64,000 bases of DNA from Stichopus chloronotus (taxonomy: Eukaryota; Echinodermata; Holothuroidea; Aspidochirotida; Stichopodidae), in NCBI GenBank assembly GCA_021234535.1, contig CM037839.1, positions 27,515,196 to 27,579,195 on the forward strand, in the 5' to 3' direction. The number at the start of each line of letters is the position of its first letter. Position 1 is the stretch's first letter. A model generated the notes under the pieces. The model saw only the letters and a program-made list of their open reading frames with translations. It made no database searches and was not told the origin of the DNA. This document shows positions 24,665 to 39,500 of the stretch, piece after piece. Both the position numbers and the translations under genes were made by a program.

Positions 24665-24938
24665 TCTAGCACTATTCAGCTCTTGAGATCCTACTTACAC
24701 AGTTTTCAAACTCTAGTCTCTGGCATTCTGGTAACCTCGAATGACTTTTGAACCTCACTGAAATGTAACATGAGTCACATTCTCACAAAAGACTACCTCC
24801 ATACCAGCTTTGAAGTTAAAACACTTTTCCTTTCTTGAGATAGCAGGTTTACCTATCAGGGCATCACATACACACAAATACATACACACACCACCACTAT
24901 CACACAAATTCCTTCTGCATTCAGAAAGGAATAAAAAA
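24665..24938 (+). repeat. DR-motif element, 3' fragment (copy 4)
   Basis: One diverged subunit (TCTTGAGAT, AATGACTTTTGAACCTCACT), a CA-rich stretch and a decayed hairpin terminus (ATTCCTTCTGCATTCAGAAAG) followed by an A-run. Same end structure as 2684 and 22254. Confidence 0.65.
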
Positions 24939-26318
24939 ACCCTTAGCTTCATCAACTTCTCATTATTACACAAAAACATTAATTAGACTTTTACTATGCA
25001 CCAGGATTTAGTACCTTCCAGTATTTATTTGTTGTACAGTATCTAAACCATGATGGCATCATGAAGTATGTCTTCACTGTACGTCTTTGATTGGAATTGA
25101 TGTCACCATGGCAGTAGATTATATCACTACAATAAACTATGTGTGATTGTGCATCATCAACTTTGAAACATGATACTGGAAGTCTCTCCAGGGGATACGA
25201 TTTTCCTTTATTGACATTTATTATTTGAGTGTTTCATGCTGTATTAAGTGCCTGGTGCAGTTCCATTAGTTCAATTAGAGATTATGAAGCCTTTGAAAGC
25301 ATTCTTGCTTGATTAATGTAGACCATGTGACTTTAAAACAAAGTAAGAGATGATGGTAAATAGTTAACAAAATTGTAAATAATTCTATCTCAAGAGTGAC
25401 AGCTGCATACAATGTGGTTGAACTGGCTGTACTGATACATATCTACTCAGAGAATAGAGATTAGATTTAAATGTTGCCATTCGGGTCTTACATCTCCGGT
25501 TATTACTTTTTATGATGTTTTTTATTCATGTGTGTGTGATTGCCACAGGTAAGCCTATGCTCTACTGAATCCTAGCATGCTTAGTACTGACCCTTTCATA
25601 CAGCAAGTGCATTTCCTGGGAAGCCGGGGAGTCTACAATTTCCACATGTTCCATACAATATTTCTGTACAAAAGAGAGGTAAACTTCCATAAAGTGCCAA
25701 AATATCCCTCCAAATACACAAACTTCCAGGGAAAGGGGCCTCCCAACTTTTTCCTCCCATGCTTATAGCAAGTGGTAACCACAATCTTGCAACAAGCATC
25801 ATTGTAATTGCCCTCCGAGTACGGAAGGAATCCAAACATGGCAACATATTGCAAAATGTTCACATATTTTTTTCTACAACCTACAGTAGCTGGAGGTTAA
25901 CATTGCCATCTTTCAAGAACTCTCCGATATAGCTAGAGATTAATATTTTCACATTTCTTTTCAACATACAACCTAAGTTAGATGAAGGTTAACAGACTAC
26001 TTTCACACTTCGTTTCTGAAAATTAACTGCAGCTTTATATTTTCACATAAATCTTTTCCACAACCTAGATGGAGGTGAATATTTTCACTTTTTTTTTGTT
26101 CAACCTACTCAATGTTTTCTATAATTCATCCATTTAATGCTCATCTGGCCATGACATTCTGGATTTTAAGGCTGAGAACCTCAGGTAACATCAACTCAGA
26201 GCTTCTAGCAAAATTGACATGTTTTCATTTTAACGTGCATGGTTCAGTTGCTTGCTCTGCACTTGATCTCTTTCACAACAAACTATTTGAAACACAATTT
26301 TCTGCTTGAAGTACATTA
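24939..26318. other. Non-coding stretch
   Basis: No supported gene. Around 25600-25860 the - strand is open in two frames at once, which suggests an unclassified repeat rather than a gene. Confidence 0.3.
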
Positions 26319-26419
26319 ATATCCTTACCCTTTTGCCAATTTTTTTCTTCCTTTCTGTCTTTTTTTTTCTGTTCTTTTCTTTCCTTTTCTTTCTTTATTC
26401 CTTTCTTTCCTTTTTTGTT
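26319..26419 (+). repeat. Polypyrimidine tract
   Basis: About 100 bases almost free of purines on the + strand (CTTTC/TTTCC simple sequence). Confidence 0.8.
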
Positions 26420-29400
26420 TGTGAAAAAGTACTATTGAAAGCACACCTATGTAAAGCTGATAACGCAAATTTAAAGTACTGTTTCAGTCACTGGAAAACC
26501 TCCCCTTCGAACTTACAGGCAGGCTGGGTATAAATGTTTCACAATATAAGGGGAAAGTTGAAACAAAACACTTTTTGTGTGTTGCCCTTTAATTTTATAT
26601 GTAAACTTTCACATCCAATGTAATTATGGACAGACTTAAAGCACAGTAGACACTTTTAACGTAACATAAGTTTTTTTTTTTAACAAAAATTCATAAATAA
26701 GGATTTCACTCTAGCTGTTTTCATGATATTACTGGGACACCAAAACGTGACAAACTTCACCTCATGATTAATAAAAGAAATTAATCAAAATTTGAAATTG
26801 TTTCAGTTTAATATTATCTCCAGAGATAATATTCTCTTGTATTTTCAGACTCTCAGACCCAGCGATGTTTGAAACCATCCATTCTTTGCTTCTCTTCTAC
26901 TGCTGTGATGAGACTCAATATTGAGGAAGAAGAGATCCACTCACACCTGTTTCAACCATCTTAACCAAATCAGAGCTCTGCCAACATACAGTCGTGCAAA
27001 ATTACTGCTTATTTGAAAGGAGGACTATCGCCTGAACCACTGCAATAAATCCACTGTTTTATCTGCTAGATTAGGCAAATGTATTTCCCAATAGCTCCAG
27101 TCATTTGAGGCATTCTATGGGATGAGTAACCAATTTACAGGCTGTTAAAGTCTAATAAACACAATCACGGTACATATTAAAGGCTCTCTTCGGGCCTCTA
27201 ATGATTTATTTTAGCAGCCTGAGTAGGATCCAGCGTTGTAACATAACCTTTACACTGCTCATGTTGTTAAGTACTGTAGATGTTTTCGCAATGTTACCAA
27301 GACATAGTGCAACATACAAGATTACTTCTTACATTACTGTGATATGCAGAAACATTGTATGTGGATACTTAAGTAAATACAGTAAATTGTTACACAGCCT
27401 GTTAGTGTAATGTACAATTAAATGTGTCCAAAATATCACCAGTGATTTCAAACAAGCACAGTGCAGTGTATTAGAGAATTTCAAAAATAGAGATTTGAGA
27501 ATGACAGTATAAAATATATCTGCAGACATGAGTAAAACATGACACAGGAGAGGTCATCTCACTGAAGTTAGAGCTGAGAATCAACATACACAATTTTAAT
27601 GCACAAAATTGGGGATAGCATGATGTGGATTACATAATGTTACATGCATCCCAGACTTGTATTCTTACTTACAAATATTCACTTACATTTTTCTGGATTT
27701 CATGTTATACTCACATTCTGAAATGGAACCTGCACTAACTTCACCATGATTTAAAAGTCACTCATTCATACTGAACACTTTGCACCAATAGTCATGCTCA
27801 TACATGTTGTGCTCATGTTCTAAATCCTGTAGGCACTCTTGCATACTTCTAGTGTGCAGTGAGTCTTATGTTTACAGGTCCATTCATCTCCTTTAAATGT
27901 TGTGACATCAGCATGTGACTACCTCCCCTGTTGAGTGAGTAATTTCCACACTCAAGTTGAATTTACTAATAGTACCGCCTCTATGCATACAATAACATGA
28001 CAGACACCAAATAACGCACACTGCCACACAAGTGTCATCGTCCAATGAGAGAACCAATAGGTGTATTGATCCATTAGGTAACAACATGACAAAGTCTTTT
28101 ACTACGTTTTTTCTTTCGAGGAACTTTAGGTAATTTTTTCTTCTTTAAGTGATCAGCATAATGAGTATCTATAACAACACCCAGCCAGTGGAATCAACAA
28201 CTTGATTAGCATCTCTGCATCAATTAATGGACAGCGATGGAAACACTGAATGCCAAAACACACTTCCAAATCAATAGAAAAAGAGTTATGTAAGGTCAAC
28301 ACAATGGTAGTGAGCTATTTTCATCTGTACTGTGAAGGGCTGTTTTTAAAGCTATTTGTATGTGAATTAGTCATCATCCATTGTGCCTGCATTGACTTTC
28401 TAAAGTTATTTTGAAAGAGGTTCACAGATTCACACAAACCTGCCATATTCCATGCTATATTGTGTGCAAAATAGTTTTCCAAAATAGAAACAGCTTTAAA
28501 TCTCTAGATTTTTAGAGCAATATTTTGTTGAAATAAATCTGGCTTCGGCTCATCGAGCCAATTTTTGACAACCGTTAGAAACAGTTGGAGAAGTTAATTT
28601 ACTATTGACACATACTCAAAACATAACACTGGTAAAAGCATTGTGCATTTGGAAAGGAAAGCAATATCAAGATCTTGAGTTACAAATACTTCTAAGTTCT
28701 AACAGAAAGCAAAAAGTTTTCTAACACTACGTCCAAGCTGGGCAGTGACAGTATGGCCAAGGCAGGAACACTAGGTGCAACAGTACGTCACTGGTACTTC
28801 CTTGAGGTGAACAATAAACACAGAAATTCAGTAATAGTAAAAGCAAGTAAGCCTACATCCCAGAGAGCAATGTGTAATCAACGTCATTTTATACAGAAGT
28901 CACCATATTACACTATCATTTCCCAAGGCGTAAGTTTGACAGTTGCTTTAACTAACAGTAATTGAATATGCATGATCAACTACCTGTACTGTAAGGAAGT
29001 TCAGCATATCTATTAACAGATATTGTATAGTTCCTTGAAAGTCATAAAAGACAGAAAACAATTGAAATGATTTATGGACACTACCTTCAAGAAAAAGAAA
29101 ACCAAAAAATTCCAAAAAGTACATTTGATACTAAGGCAAACTTTTCATCTATTTAAGTTACATGCACCAGTCAGGCACTCTATTGGCATCCATTCACATG
29201 ACTGAAGGTTGTATTTACTTCGCACTGTACCTCTTAGAACATATAAATATATTTCTCAGCCGCAGGCTTGGTCTAAGATAAAATACAAGCAGAGTTCTTG
29301 GTAGTTTTAATGCACAGGTGAACTAATTCATCTTGGCCATTGTTCATGAACAATTGACAAATGGTTGCCTCTTTCACCGGTATTGGTCGCTTCAAGAATA

Positions 29401-32400
29401 TTGACTTCTATTGATCAATGAAGGCAGACGTCTTACAAAGGGCCCCCAGGTGAAGAAACAAAACAGAAAACCTCTAATAGCAGGCGCTTTTGCGTGTTGG
29501 CATAACATTGTAAGTAATGCCTATGAGGCATTTCATTATCATTTTCAACAATATTGGCTTCCCTTTTAGCACATTTCTTTCAAGACCATTTTTCTTCTTT
29601 TTTTTTTTTTTGTAACATTTGGAACAAAATGTGAAAGTCTAAGAGAAGCAAATATTTTCATTCTTCTAAGCGAAAATAAACGTAGTTCCCGCCTCCGGTT
29701 ATCCCCATCATCTCTCTTTAGTTTTTGGAGTGGAAAAACAGACGTGATAAGTCGTTCCTTCCTTGTGGCAAATTCACCGCCAATGGCAGATTCCATACTT
29801 CAATTTTCCTCGTGAACTTAATAAGAGAATGAATGAAGAAGTCTCTGGATACACAGACGAGACTTTCTTGGACAATGTTTTAAAAACCCTCGTCTGAAAA
29901 AGGGTCACAGAAAGTTTACAACTATCTGTCACACCTTCTTCCAAGTTGCAGTGATTCCTGTCTCTGATTTTTCAAAATATGATTAAGCAGGTATTTGAGC
30001 ATGACTGGAATATATAAAGCAGAATTGTGCAAAGATCAAAGAAGTCACACAGTTTGTGGTACTGCACATGAAAGGAGGCAAACGATATCTAATTTTAAAA
30101 TGATAAAACTGATACGATTTGACAACATGACATTACATCATCCCTCCCCCCTCACCTTGCTCCTTCTGCACTCATCTTTTATTACTTGACTCTATTATTC
30201 AGTCAACTAACATTGGTTGTTCCTAATAGTTACAAATTAACTTTGTTATTCCTCAACACAAAGCAGAATCAGAGCTAAGGGACTAACTTTCGTGACCACA
30301 GCAATATCAAAAACAAACCAAAGGCACAAAAGAAGTGACTGAAAATGGCCATTTTGAGCTCTGCTGACATAAGTGGCTAAGGCCAAACCAATCGAAGCAC
30401 TGCAGAAAGGAGGATGGGAGGAACAAAGTTGAGACAAGGTGACAAGAAGGAAAGATAAGTAGATATGTGGAGATGATAAAGACAGAAAGGATGCAGCCTG
30501 CAAGGCTTCATCTTGAGAAGTTAAATTTCGATATGATGCAATAAATGGGAGTGCCATGAACTGATGATATCTTAACACCTAACATCTAAACTGTTGTGAA
30601 AATTACGTCAAATATATCTGGAGATAATTACCAAATATGGAATAGTGAAAATAGGAGGAATTTTAAGAATACAATGAATCCTGAACCTTCTCAAACTGCC
30701 CCTCCCTCGTATCTCTACCTCTCCCTCCTGACCCACCCCATTGCAGCACTTACTGAGAAATCTTCAGCCAATAATTTGAACATTATTAAAAGCCACCATG
30801 AAAATAGCCATATCAATACTTCCATGCCTGCACTGATGTGTGTAAATGACGTATTTAACATGCTTACTAAAACCACTTCTTTGCTACTTTTACTTTGGCC
30901 TTAAATGTCTTTTTCCCTTCTTGGTCCCTTCCTCTCCACACCCACTCAATTCTTTCTTGTTGGTTTTGGTTTTAGATGTTCTTTGACAAAATCTAGTAGA
31001 AAAGTAAGTGTCACTGACATTTCAAGAACTTATTGATGACTGAACTTTGTAGCATTTGTCAAGCTGGTCAAGTTACTTTTTAGTACTGCTGTGAGTAACA
31101 ATACCCTTTACTAAGCCTCCAGAAGACCTTTTCAAATGATTGACAAAGAATTACACCTTGTAAGGAATAAATTCATACCTTCGGGTAAATTTCACTTGTA
31201 GTATTAGCCTGATGATTACTGTGTATTCCCATGTGATAGGAGATGATGGATTTGAAGTGTACTGTAAGGAGTATAAGCCACACTGGCCACACCCACCTCC
31301 ACATCTATCTAAATTCTTTAGTCATACAAGGTCATAGCTGGTTACAGAATGTGATATGTGTGCTTGGTAATAAGTCTGTTGATCCTGAGAAAATTGAAAA
31401 TAACATCCCCCCTCCTCTTGGTCGATCAAAATGTAAATGAAACTTGTTGTATTTTGCAGCAAAAATTCTGTGGCAAATATTCAGTTTGTAAAGGATTTTA
31501 ATTGCTGTCTCAGTTTATTAAATCAATTGTACTAACCAAGGCTAACATGCTGTAACATAAACTTGTTGAGGCACACAGAAAGAAAAAGTTTGACCTCTCT
31601 GTGACCTCCAATGTTTGCTACGTGTTTGACTTGCGTTTGTGATACAGTTACTTGCAATAAGAGCATTCTCAGTGTTACTCATCATACTTTAAGATCAAGA
31701 TATAAGCTGCAAATTATCAATGAATTTGTTATTACCTCAGGTTTTCAATTTAGTAACACATATGAAGCAAAGAGATGTATCTCTTTATTAAAACTCAGGT
31801 GAGACATATGATATGTGACACCTTTATATTCTGACTTTGTCAGAGTTCATTTTCAACACCTTTAGATCATATACCATACGAACCAATTGAGAGTACATTT
31901 ACGGATATACTGCCACTGACATTCACCATTTTGTAAGTGTTAATCACCAGTCTAGATCACAGTTACAATGACCATAAATCGATTACATACATACGTGATG
32001 CCACCATTGGCATTTGAAAAAGTACAGAAACAAATTTTTCACAGTCCCCATGTTACGTTGTTTGTATTTTCTTGGACAGCCCTCTTAAACCATGTTACTT
32101 AACTCAAAGTTAATTTTTTTCTAGTCAAAAGTTTTGAAACAAGATGGATTTGTGATAGACTACTTGTTACAATCTGTAAAACTTTCTCTCACAAGTTTCC
32201 TTGGAATATATGTGACGGTTGCAGTCAGGGGATCTCAACATAGGTTATGGTGCCATGAACCGCATCACTACCAAAGTGCAGTGGAGATTACTGGTGCGTG
32301 ATCGATCAGGACTGTCAGCTCCAGGACAGACTAACAGGAAAGTGGTTTGTGGTGTATTGCCTCTTCTCGTTTGATTAATTCTAGATGACATTTGAGATAA

Positions 32401-34517
32401 AAACACTTAGCGATATCAATAGGTAGGTGTGACAGAACTATCTTGGAAGAGAGGATGGATGGCATGGATGCCTGTCTTTGAGGAGTCCATTCCTAATGAT
32501 CAATGTCTTTTGTACTTTTGAGAAGTGCCTCTGGTTACCAACAAAAAAAAAAATATTCAAACAAAGGGTGCTGATGAAGTCTGGTTAGAAGATGATGATT
32601 AAAAAGAAGACAAATATTGATTACACATTGAGCATCACACAACACATTGATTCATAACAAGATTAACTACCAAAGAAAACAAACACTTACCAATACTGGA
32701 CACAGTCACACATTAGCAGAGTTAACTTGTGTGACAATGTTCATTTTCTGGCACTAGTACATGTAGATTGTACATGTAGGCCTGGATCAATGAATGGCTA
32801 TATTAATGCAGGAAGTCTACTGTTAATCTCAACTGCTGGCAGTACTTTTAATTAAAAGGATACTGCACCTTCTCCTTGGTGAAACTGGGGGTGAATCTGC
32901 TAGGTAAATTTGTTACGTTAGAATCACCTGTTCTGTGTCAGAATGAAATCTTTTCTGAGCAAAAGAATGTGCAGGGATATGGTCTATATCAGGTGGACAT
33001 AATTTGTAGTAAAATGGTTACCCATTACAACAAAGATGATGGCAAAAACATTCACAATCACAAAATGGTGAGATCATTTATGACAACTGCAACAATGTCT
33101 AAAATTAAACGTTCTTTTGGTTTTACCATCAGATAATGTGAATTTTTTGAAGTGGAAGTGCAAGAATTGAAGGAAAAGAATAAAAGCTTTTTTTTTTCTT
33201 TTTTTTTTTGGAGGTTGAGCAAATGTTATTGAACTGCAGTACTCATGGCATAATTTTTAACTGTTGCCAGTGCAGGAATGTTGAATGTGTTACCCCTGCC
33301 TTTCTGAATATATTTAAAAGGGGTCACATGATGCGGGTCATACATTATCAGTTACTTAGAGGGGGTGCTATTTTACGATGGCCCATGAAGTAGTAATCTT
33401 CATCAGTAAACATCTATTTAAAATAAACATTGAAGGATAAAATGAGACAGTGAAGTTGTAACATCATATGACATGTAGCAGATTGCATAAATAACAGAAA
33501 TAGTCTTCCCTCTAGTTCATTGTAAGGTTAAGTGAATAAAAAACTTCCATCCTTTGCAACTCAAGCAAAGAGGACATTTATGATCAAGCTCTTGGCATAG
33601 TAGACTATGTGAGTATGCAAGGGTTAAAAGTACTTGAGGAGGGCTATCAACACTGAAAAATCTTCTGAATCCTTGGGTAGTTCATTTCCACCAGTATAGG
33701 GATAGGTAGCTATTGAATTGTTTAAAAGAGTTTTAGCAAAGACATGCATGCTGTATTATAAATATAGAATCCTTCAGATCAGTCCCATTGTCCATGCACC
33801 TCTCTCTCCCACACTCCCCCCCCCTCCATCTCCCCTCCCAAGTTGCTATAGCCATCATCAATTTAAGAACGGAAAAAGCTTTCGAAGGTTAAGGTTGAAA
33901 TGACATCTCACATTGTTCAATACAACTGTAAACAAATGACATAATGCTTGGCATCAAAATCTGGACAGTGAAAGAATGGAATGATAACCATCACATCATC
34001 GTCAATCCAGCAGTCGCTCTCATTAATAACACCTTAATTAGAGCTAATTAAACTGCTTGTTCACTCCTATTGATCACAGCGGCCAGTTTTCCACTTCCAA
34101 TTATAGATTGTTGTAGAAGCTACCATAAAAAAAGTTACCATAAAAGCTGTCACTTCGTGCATTCACTGGTGCAAACATTATCTCTGTAACCACTGAGGTC
34201 GATCAAAAAAGGTTCCATTATGTAACTAACGACCCTGCATTTGCAGCGTCTTTTTTCGGAACAGATCAATACTGACAGATGTGTCATGAAAATCTGTACC
34301 TCTTTGTACTTTCCTTGAAACTACCATTTTCAACATACAAACATACTGTTATTTCTGCTTTATTATTCCTTCCTCCTACCCCTTCTCCACCAAAAAGAAC
34401 ATCTTTTAGAATTCAATAATTTGAAACAAAAATTACAATCTGGCACCTCTGAAACTTCCACTTTCTTGTCAGTCTGGTCTGATCATGCATGTGTTACACT
34501 AATATATAAAGCATTCT
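26420..34517. other. Long non-coding stretch
   Basis: No exon, RNA gene or full repeat could be supported over ~8 kb. A half-site fragment of the DR-motif family occurs at about 31590-31610 (TTTGACCTCTCTGTGACCTC). Homopolymer T/A and C/T-rich runs are frequent. It is probably intron between the - strand signal-peptide exon and the EGF exons, or intergenic. Confidence 0.3.
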
Positions 34518-34622
34518 TTAAAAAAAAAATCATGATTTAATCAGTGATCTAAATCAAATAAAATCGATTTAAATAATGATTTTTTTCTTTATAAATCATG
34601 ATTTTAATCAGCTCAATTTAAA
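34518..34622. repeat. AT-rich inverted-motif repeat (ATTTAAATC type)
   Basis: Dense forward and reverse copies of AAATCATGATTT and ATCGATTTAAAT make the ~105-bp segment self-complementary. Such blocks are common as internal or terminal parts of short non-autonomous elements. Confidence 0.5.
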
Positions 34623-35191
34623 TGAAACCACGGGGTGGGGGAGGGGGGAAGTATAAATTCACCTACGATTTCATCTGTCAACAAAAGCTGTTGTGATGAT
34701 TTCCATGGATGGAAGTGAAATCATCAGGGAAAAGGGAAAAGATACAGTCAAAATCCATTTATTTTCTAGTGATGATCACTGATCTTAAATCCCTTCTCTT
34801 TCAGATTTTAAAACCTGACCTCAAACTTTAACTACTCAAAGTCCTGTTGCAGTGAAATCTGCTCTTGTGACCTCAACAGTCAAAAAGCTGTTGACATATG
34901 AGGGGCTAATAGAGTATTTATGGTGACAGATGGCTATTCAAGGTTTGAAACCGATTCTTGGTAACCTTCTGACTTACTGAAGACAAGTCATATAGCTGTT
35001 GTTCAGGCTCTTACTTTGCAACACTATATAATCGATGCCCATAAGCTTTGATTCTTGGATTTACTCAGCTGGATGTGATTTTTCTGTTATCATTTTCATC
35101 TGCCTTGGTGCCTTCAAATAGTTGCGTTACGTGCTCTTGCGCATATAACACAAACGTAACATGCAGATTTACTGTGAAGGTGAAAAGTGAA

Positions 35192-35279
35192 GCAGACATT
35201 TCTATTGTTTTATGAAGTGCTAATCACCATTTCATGCAGACATTTCTATTGTTTTATGAAGTGCTAATCACCATTTCAG
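35192..35279 (+). repeat. Recent 44-bp tandem duplication
   Basis: Two back-to-back, essentially identical 44-bp copies beginning GCAGACATTTCTATTG and ending CACCATTTCAT. No divergence seen, so recent. Confidence 0.95.
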
Positions 35280-35657
35280 TCTACTTGCAAGACTTGTACC
35301 TTTCAAAATATTAACGCTATCACTCAGGGGGAAATGGGGGATTTGATTGATTGCTTCAGGTCACTTCCACCTATCTAGCAGCACTCTGTTCATGCTAGCT
35401 TCAAACTGGTACCGACAGTCTGCTAACGCACACGTTGCCTGACAGTCATGCGTACTGTATGCCACATACCACGACCAACGACATATTAGTGCTAGCGTGG
35501 TGTTCCTTCTGTTCCCTTTGCTCCTAGAAATGTATCACCACCAGAATCGTTGCTGGTGGAGTATGTTAGGCTTAGCATTACTTCCGCTACGGTTTTGAAC
35601 AAGTTTGTAGGTTAATTAAAATGCAGGCATTACTTGGAATGTGTGAGTTTTCTTCCA

Positions 35658-35851
35658 CTATGGTGGTGTTTCGTGTCCATTATCTGAGCCATACAGACAT
35701 GGCTGTGTGTGGGGGCCATTATAACATCTAGGCCAACATCTGCAATCAGGGGTGTAGCGTACATGTCCAGAACAGTCCCAATGGGCTTCGATGTACTTGC
35801 CTGCCGGTTCAGTTCTTCTGGTTCTCAGGATAAATTCACAACTTGACCAAG
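35658..35851 (-). CDS. Candidate terminal exon: six-cysteine secreted domain with TSR-like start
   Basis: A CAG acceptor (ACATACAG, weak pyrimidine tract) opens a phase-1 exon of 63 codons ending in TAG. It is cysteine- and tryptophan-rich: after WSSC and an RTRR motif, the cysteines fall at C-x21-C-x9-C-x1-C-x3-C-x8-C. The WSxC...RTRR opening recalls the start of a thrombospondin type-1 repeat, but the usual second cysteine is absent and I do not recognise the whole domain. Six cysteines would allow three disulfides, fitting a secreted protein. Its phase matches the signal-peptide exon ~8 kb upstream on the same strand; joined, they give ~102 residues. The GC content is higher than in the flanks and the codons look coding. 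No AATAAA is visible close downstream, so the 3' end is unproven. It could instead be the last exon of another gene. Confidence 0.5.
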
Positions 35852-38800
35852 CTGTATGTTTTAAGCAGAGTGATTCAAACTGGTACATTGCTTAAGTTTT
35901 ACACTACACTGTTGCTCATTTCAAATGACTCTCAATTAATAATTCTTACATTTTATATGAAATTTTTGCACCATGTATTCAACACTAGCCTTGCCTGGCA
36001 ACAACTGATACAAACACAGAATGCTTCTCTCATCTCTCCATTACATTGAAGGAAGAAGAAATGAAATTTAAAACAAATCATGTAGCAGTTGCAAACAAAA
36101 CATGAATTTGAAACTGCTGAAAATATACGCAATAGAGCTGCAAACTGTTTTTAGTGCAGACCTGTAGATCTCTCAAAGGTCAAAATACTGGTATTGTATG
36201 ATTGTAGAGTTCACTGTCATAATGATTTTTAATAGATACTATAAACTTGACCTGACTCCCGATTACAATTTCCCTCTCATTTACTTCGTGGCAACCTTTT
36301 ATCACTGCCACTAGTGAAAGTGCCATTTGGCAAAAAGAAGACTACAAGTAGCTCCTGAAGCCATCTCTAACTTATTCAGAGTGAGTTCTGCAGTGGCTTT
36401 GTATCCATTTTATTTGTGTTTTGGTTCTTCTTTAACAAACATGATGCTCAGTGATGGAAACAGTGCACTCCTATTTGAAGAGCATCTGTGTCATGGTCAT
36501 GCAATGCTATGACCAATGCCTGACCATCCTTTGGCAATGTTTCAACTTAAAGCTTATGGTTGTGTACTTGGAGTCGATATAGACAGAAGATATTTTAGTC
36601 TACATTTCCTTTTGACACAATCTGGAAAATCTGTCTTATACAACAAACAGTACGTTTACCTTAATCACATTCATCCGTCTCAAGGAAATCTTGAATTTGT
36701 CAGCCATACTGCTAGATACTGTATGATGTAAAACTATTTTCACACAATAAATTACAGGTAGGTTTTCTAAGATTTTTCAGATTCAAAACAATGGAGGAAT
36801 GGACTAAACTACAAGGGAGCAAAAAATGTTACACATAAAATGCAGCTGGATTGATATTTGTTTGAACAAACAAACAAACGATACACAAAACATTACTTGT
36901 AATGGATTTGCGTCAGAGAAGTTCAAATTGCTTTTTAAATTTCTTCTTTTCATATGTTCTTCCGCTCCTGGCATTTCCTCCCAGAGTAACCGAAACCGCC
37001 TCCTCAAATGCGACTGCTTGTTTTTATGCGCCTTGGTTTTACTTACCCCAGGTACCTGGAACACCTGCAGTTTAGCAAAGGCTGCAAAGCTGCTTTGAAA
37101 ATGTCTCAATTTCCACACATCGCATGAAAAGGGCAAAAAGGAAAACAATGGACGCAACTGTCAGCGACTTCCCCAAGAATCTGACGAAATACCAGTGGTT
37201 AATCTGTGAGGTTCAACATGGGCTGATCTACTTCAGACGCTTCCCTTCACCAAATAACAGTTTGAATTGAAAAGCAAGAATCGATGGGGTGCATACCAAA
37301 TTTTCACAGTGATCAAGAAGTTTGTCTACTCCAGGTACTGAATAAATGATCCCAACCTGGCAAGACACCTGAATACCTCCAGCAATATAATGCAACTTAT
37401 GATGGACTTAGAGACTCATACTATTGCCAAAAACCTCAAAGAATTTACTTCACTCCTTTACTGCATATACCAAAAACAATAGACTGATGTAAATTTCCAT
37501 TTAACTCTCTGCCTTCAGTTATTAAAAGGTCATGTAACCAACAGTTTTGATTACAAACCAAAACTTAAATTCCTAAACCCTTTCTACAATCCACAGACAT
37601 GCATAGACACGGTTTGATGGTTCACTTTCACCTGGAAGCAGAGTTTCAGGAACGGTTGCTGAAGATCTTTACTACAAACAATAAAACCACAGATGTTTTC
37701 ATCAAATTTCATGTTTGCTGGATTTTTAAAGGACATATCATTTGCAATGAGTGCATCATTGACTGGTCCTTCAAAGTCTACAGATATGGTGCAGGAAATA
37801 ATTGTTTAAATTTTGTGTGGCAGTTTTAAGGATTCCTCTTGTCTTTGAGAACTATCAGTGAAAATGCAAGGGCTGTACAAAGTGCTACACATTTTTGTTT
37901 TCATTTGTTTGTGCCACATACTGTGATGTGATGTGATACTGTTCGGTGTCATGTAGAATAAGGTCATTTATATGTCAAGGGTTTCCAATTCACACACAAA
38001 TAGCATCAACAACGTACTACCATCAGCGAGAGAGATGTGATTTGTATCTAAACTATCATTAAATTGCAACAAGAGTTAAAACTATTTTTTGATAAAAACT
38101 CCTCTAAACTCTAAACCTGAGTGGTTTGGTCAAGGTGATGTGAGGAATGTGTACAGCAGATCCACAAACAACAATCTCACAATTTCTTTTACTGTATTTT
38201 TGTAAATGGCAAGGACATGTAGGGGTGAGAAAGGAATTGGTAGCATGAGGATAGCAGAAGGGACGGAGGAAGATGACTTTAAGTATATCATGAGCTACCT
38301 TCCGACCATGAAAAGTTAAGCACAAAAAGACAGGGTTGATGATAGATACAGGACAAATTGACAAACACTTTGACTTCATCCACCACATGACAGTTCTCAC
38401 AAATTTGACTTTAGCATCATACATGACTACCATCATCTTGGTCTAAACAAAATGAGTGGCAATGCTGAGTTGGAAACTTAATCACATCACTACTACACTG
38501 AAAATATAAAAAAAGCTTATCTGAGTAATCCATCGTAACCATTTTTATTTCTGATCAAACGGATGAGAACAGGAGGGTGACAATACAAGAGTATGCCTGT
38601 GGCTGTTCAATGTGTCTGCAGTCATGTACAAGTCAGATTTTGAGTCGTCAACCAGTCGTGGGGTAATTCCCTCATGGTAGAGAATCCAGCGATACACCAG
38701 AGAGAAGATGATTCTTATCCTACGGCTTTACTAACTGAAGATTTCATTTTCTTAGGACTGAAAGTGATGAGTAAAGATTCAGTCATTTTTAAGTTAAAGT

Positions 38801-39500
38801 TAATATGTTGTTGACTTCTCGAAAAAAAAAAAAAGGTTTTTGAATGAAAAGATCTCCAATTTTTAAGACATTATTACATTAATAGAAAAATTATGCCAAA
38901 ATGCATTATGGTTTGTTCACAGACTGATAGGGACATACAATGTGATAACACTGAAATTACAGTGCCCACGTGAGTGGATTGGAACACGAACACTTCCTTA
39001 AAAACATATTGGTCATTATTGGTGTATGTTGTGGCCATTTTCTAACAGTAAAGGTGGATTATATGCTAAAATTTACAAACTTTTGCACAATAAATAAAAA
39101 CAAGAATCAGTAAGGATAGGTTATCATACTGCAGTACAACAACTGTTTACCACAAGTAACAAGTTCTGCCCTCCCCCCCCCCAAAAAAAAAAAACAGCAG
39201 TTGTTACATTTACATGGTAGACCAGATATGAGTTATAATCCTTTAATCAGTTATGCAAATAATTGTAACCATGTCTATGTCATTGAGAAATTATACTCTA
39301 ACTAATTGTTACAAAGTTTGTGATTTATAGGAAATACTTGCAACATCAAGGGGAAAGATAGGGTACACTCACAAGAATTTTGAGCAAATTTAATGGAATG
39401 AATTATGCTTTTCTATCACAGTCATGATTTTAACAACCTTCAGTGAAGATTAACAATGTTTAGTATCTTCATCCTTTGAAATCAGCAACATGCCTTTCTT
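35852..39500. other. Non-coding stretch (possible intron of the six-cysteine gene)
   Basis: Lies between the six-cysteine terminal exon and the 39.5-kb candidate. A - strand segment near 37030-37080 has acceptor- and donor-like sites (CTGCAG, GGGGTAAGTA) around a few codons, too little to call. Confidence 0.3.

Noticed and set aside
24755..24979. EGF-like - strand frame (cysteines with SGGVC)
   Set aside because: It comes from the CA microsatellite and hairpin end of the DR-motif element read backwards; there are no splice sites and the real EGF spacing fails after the fourth cysteine.
25596..25863. Two overlapping - strand frames of 76-83 codons
   Set aside because: Two frames open over the same bases and no codon bias for either; more likely an unclassified repeat.
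36804..37157. 117-codon - strand frame with splice-like sites
   Set aside because: No ATG, mixed composition, and the splice-like sites define only an 18-nt piece.
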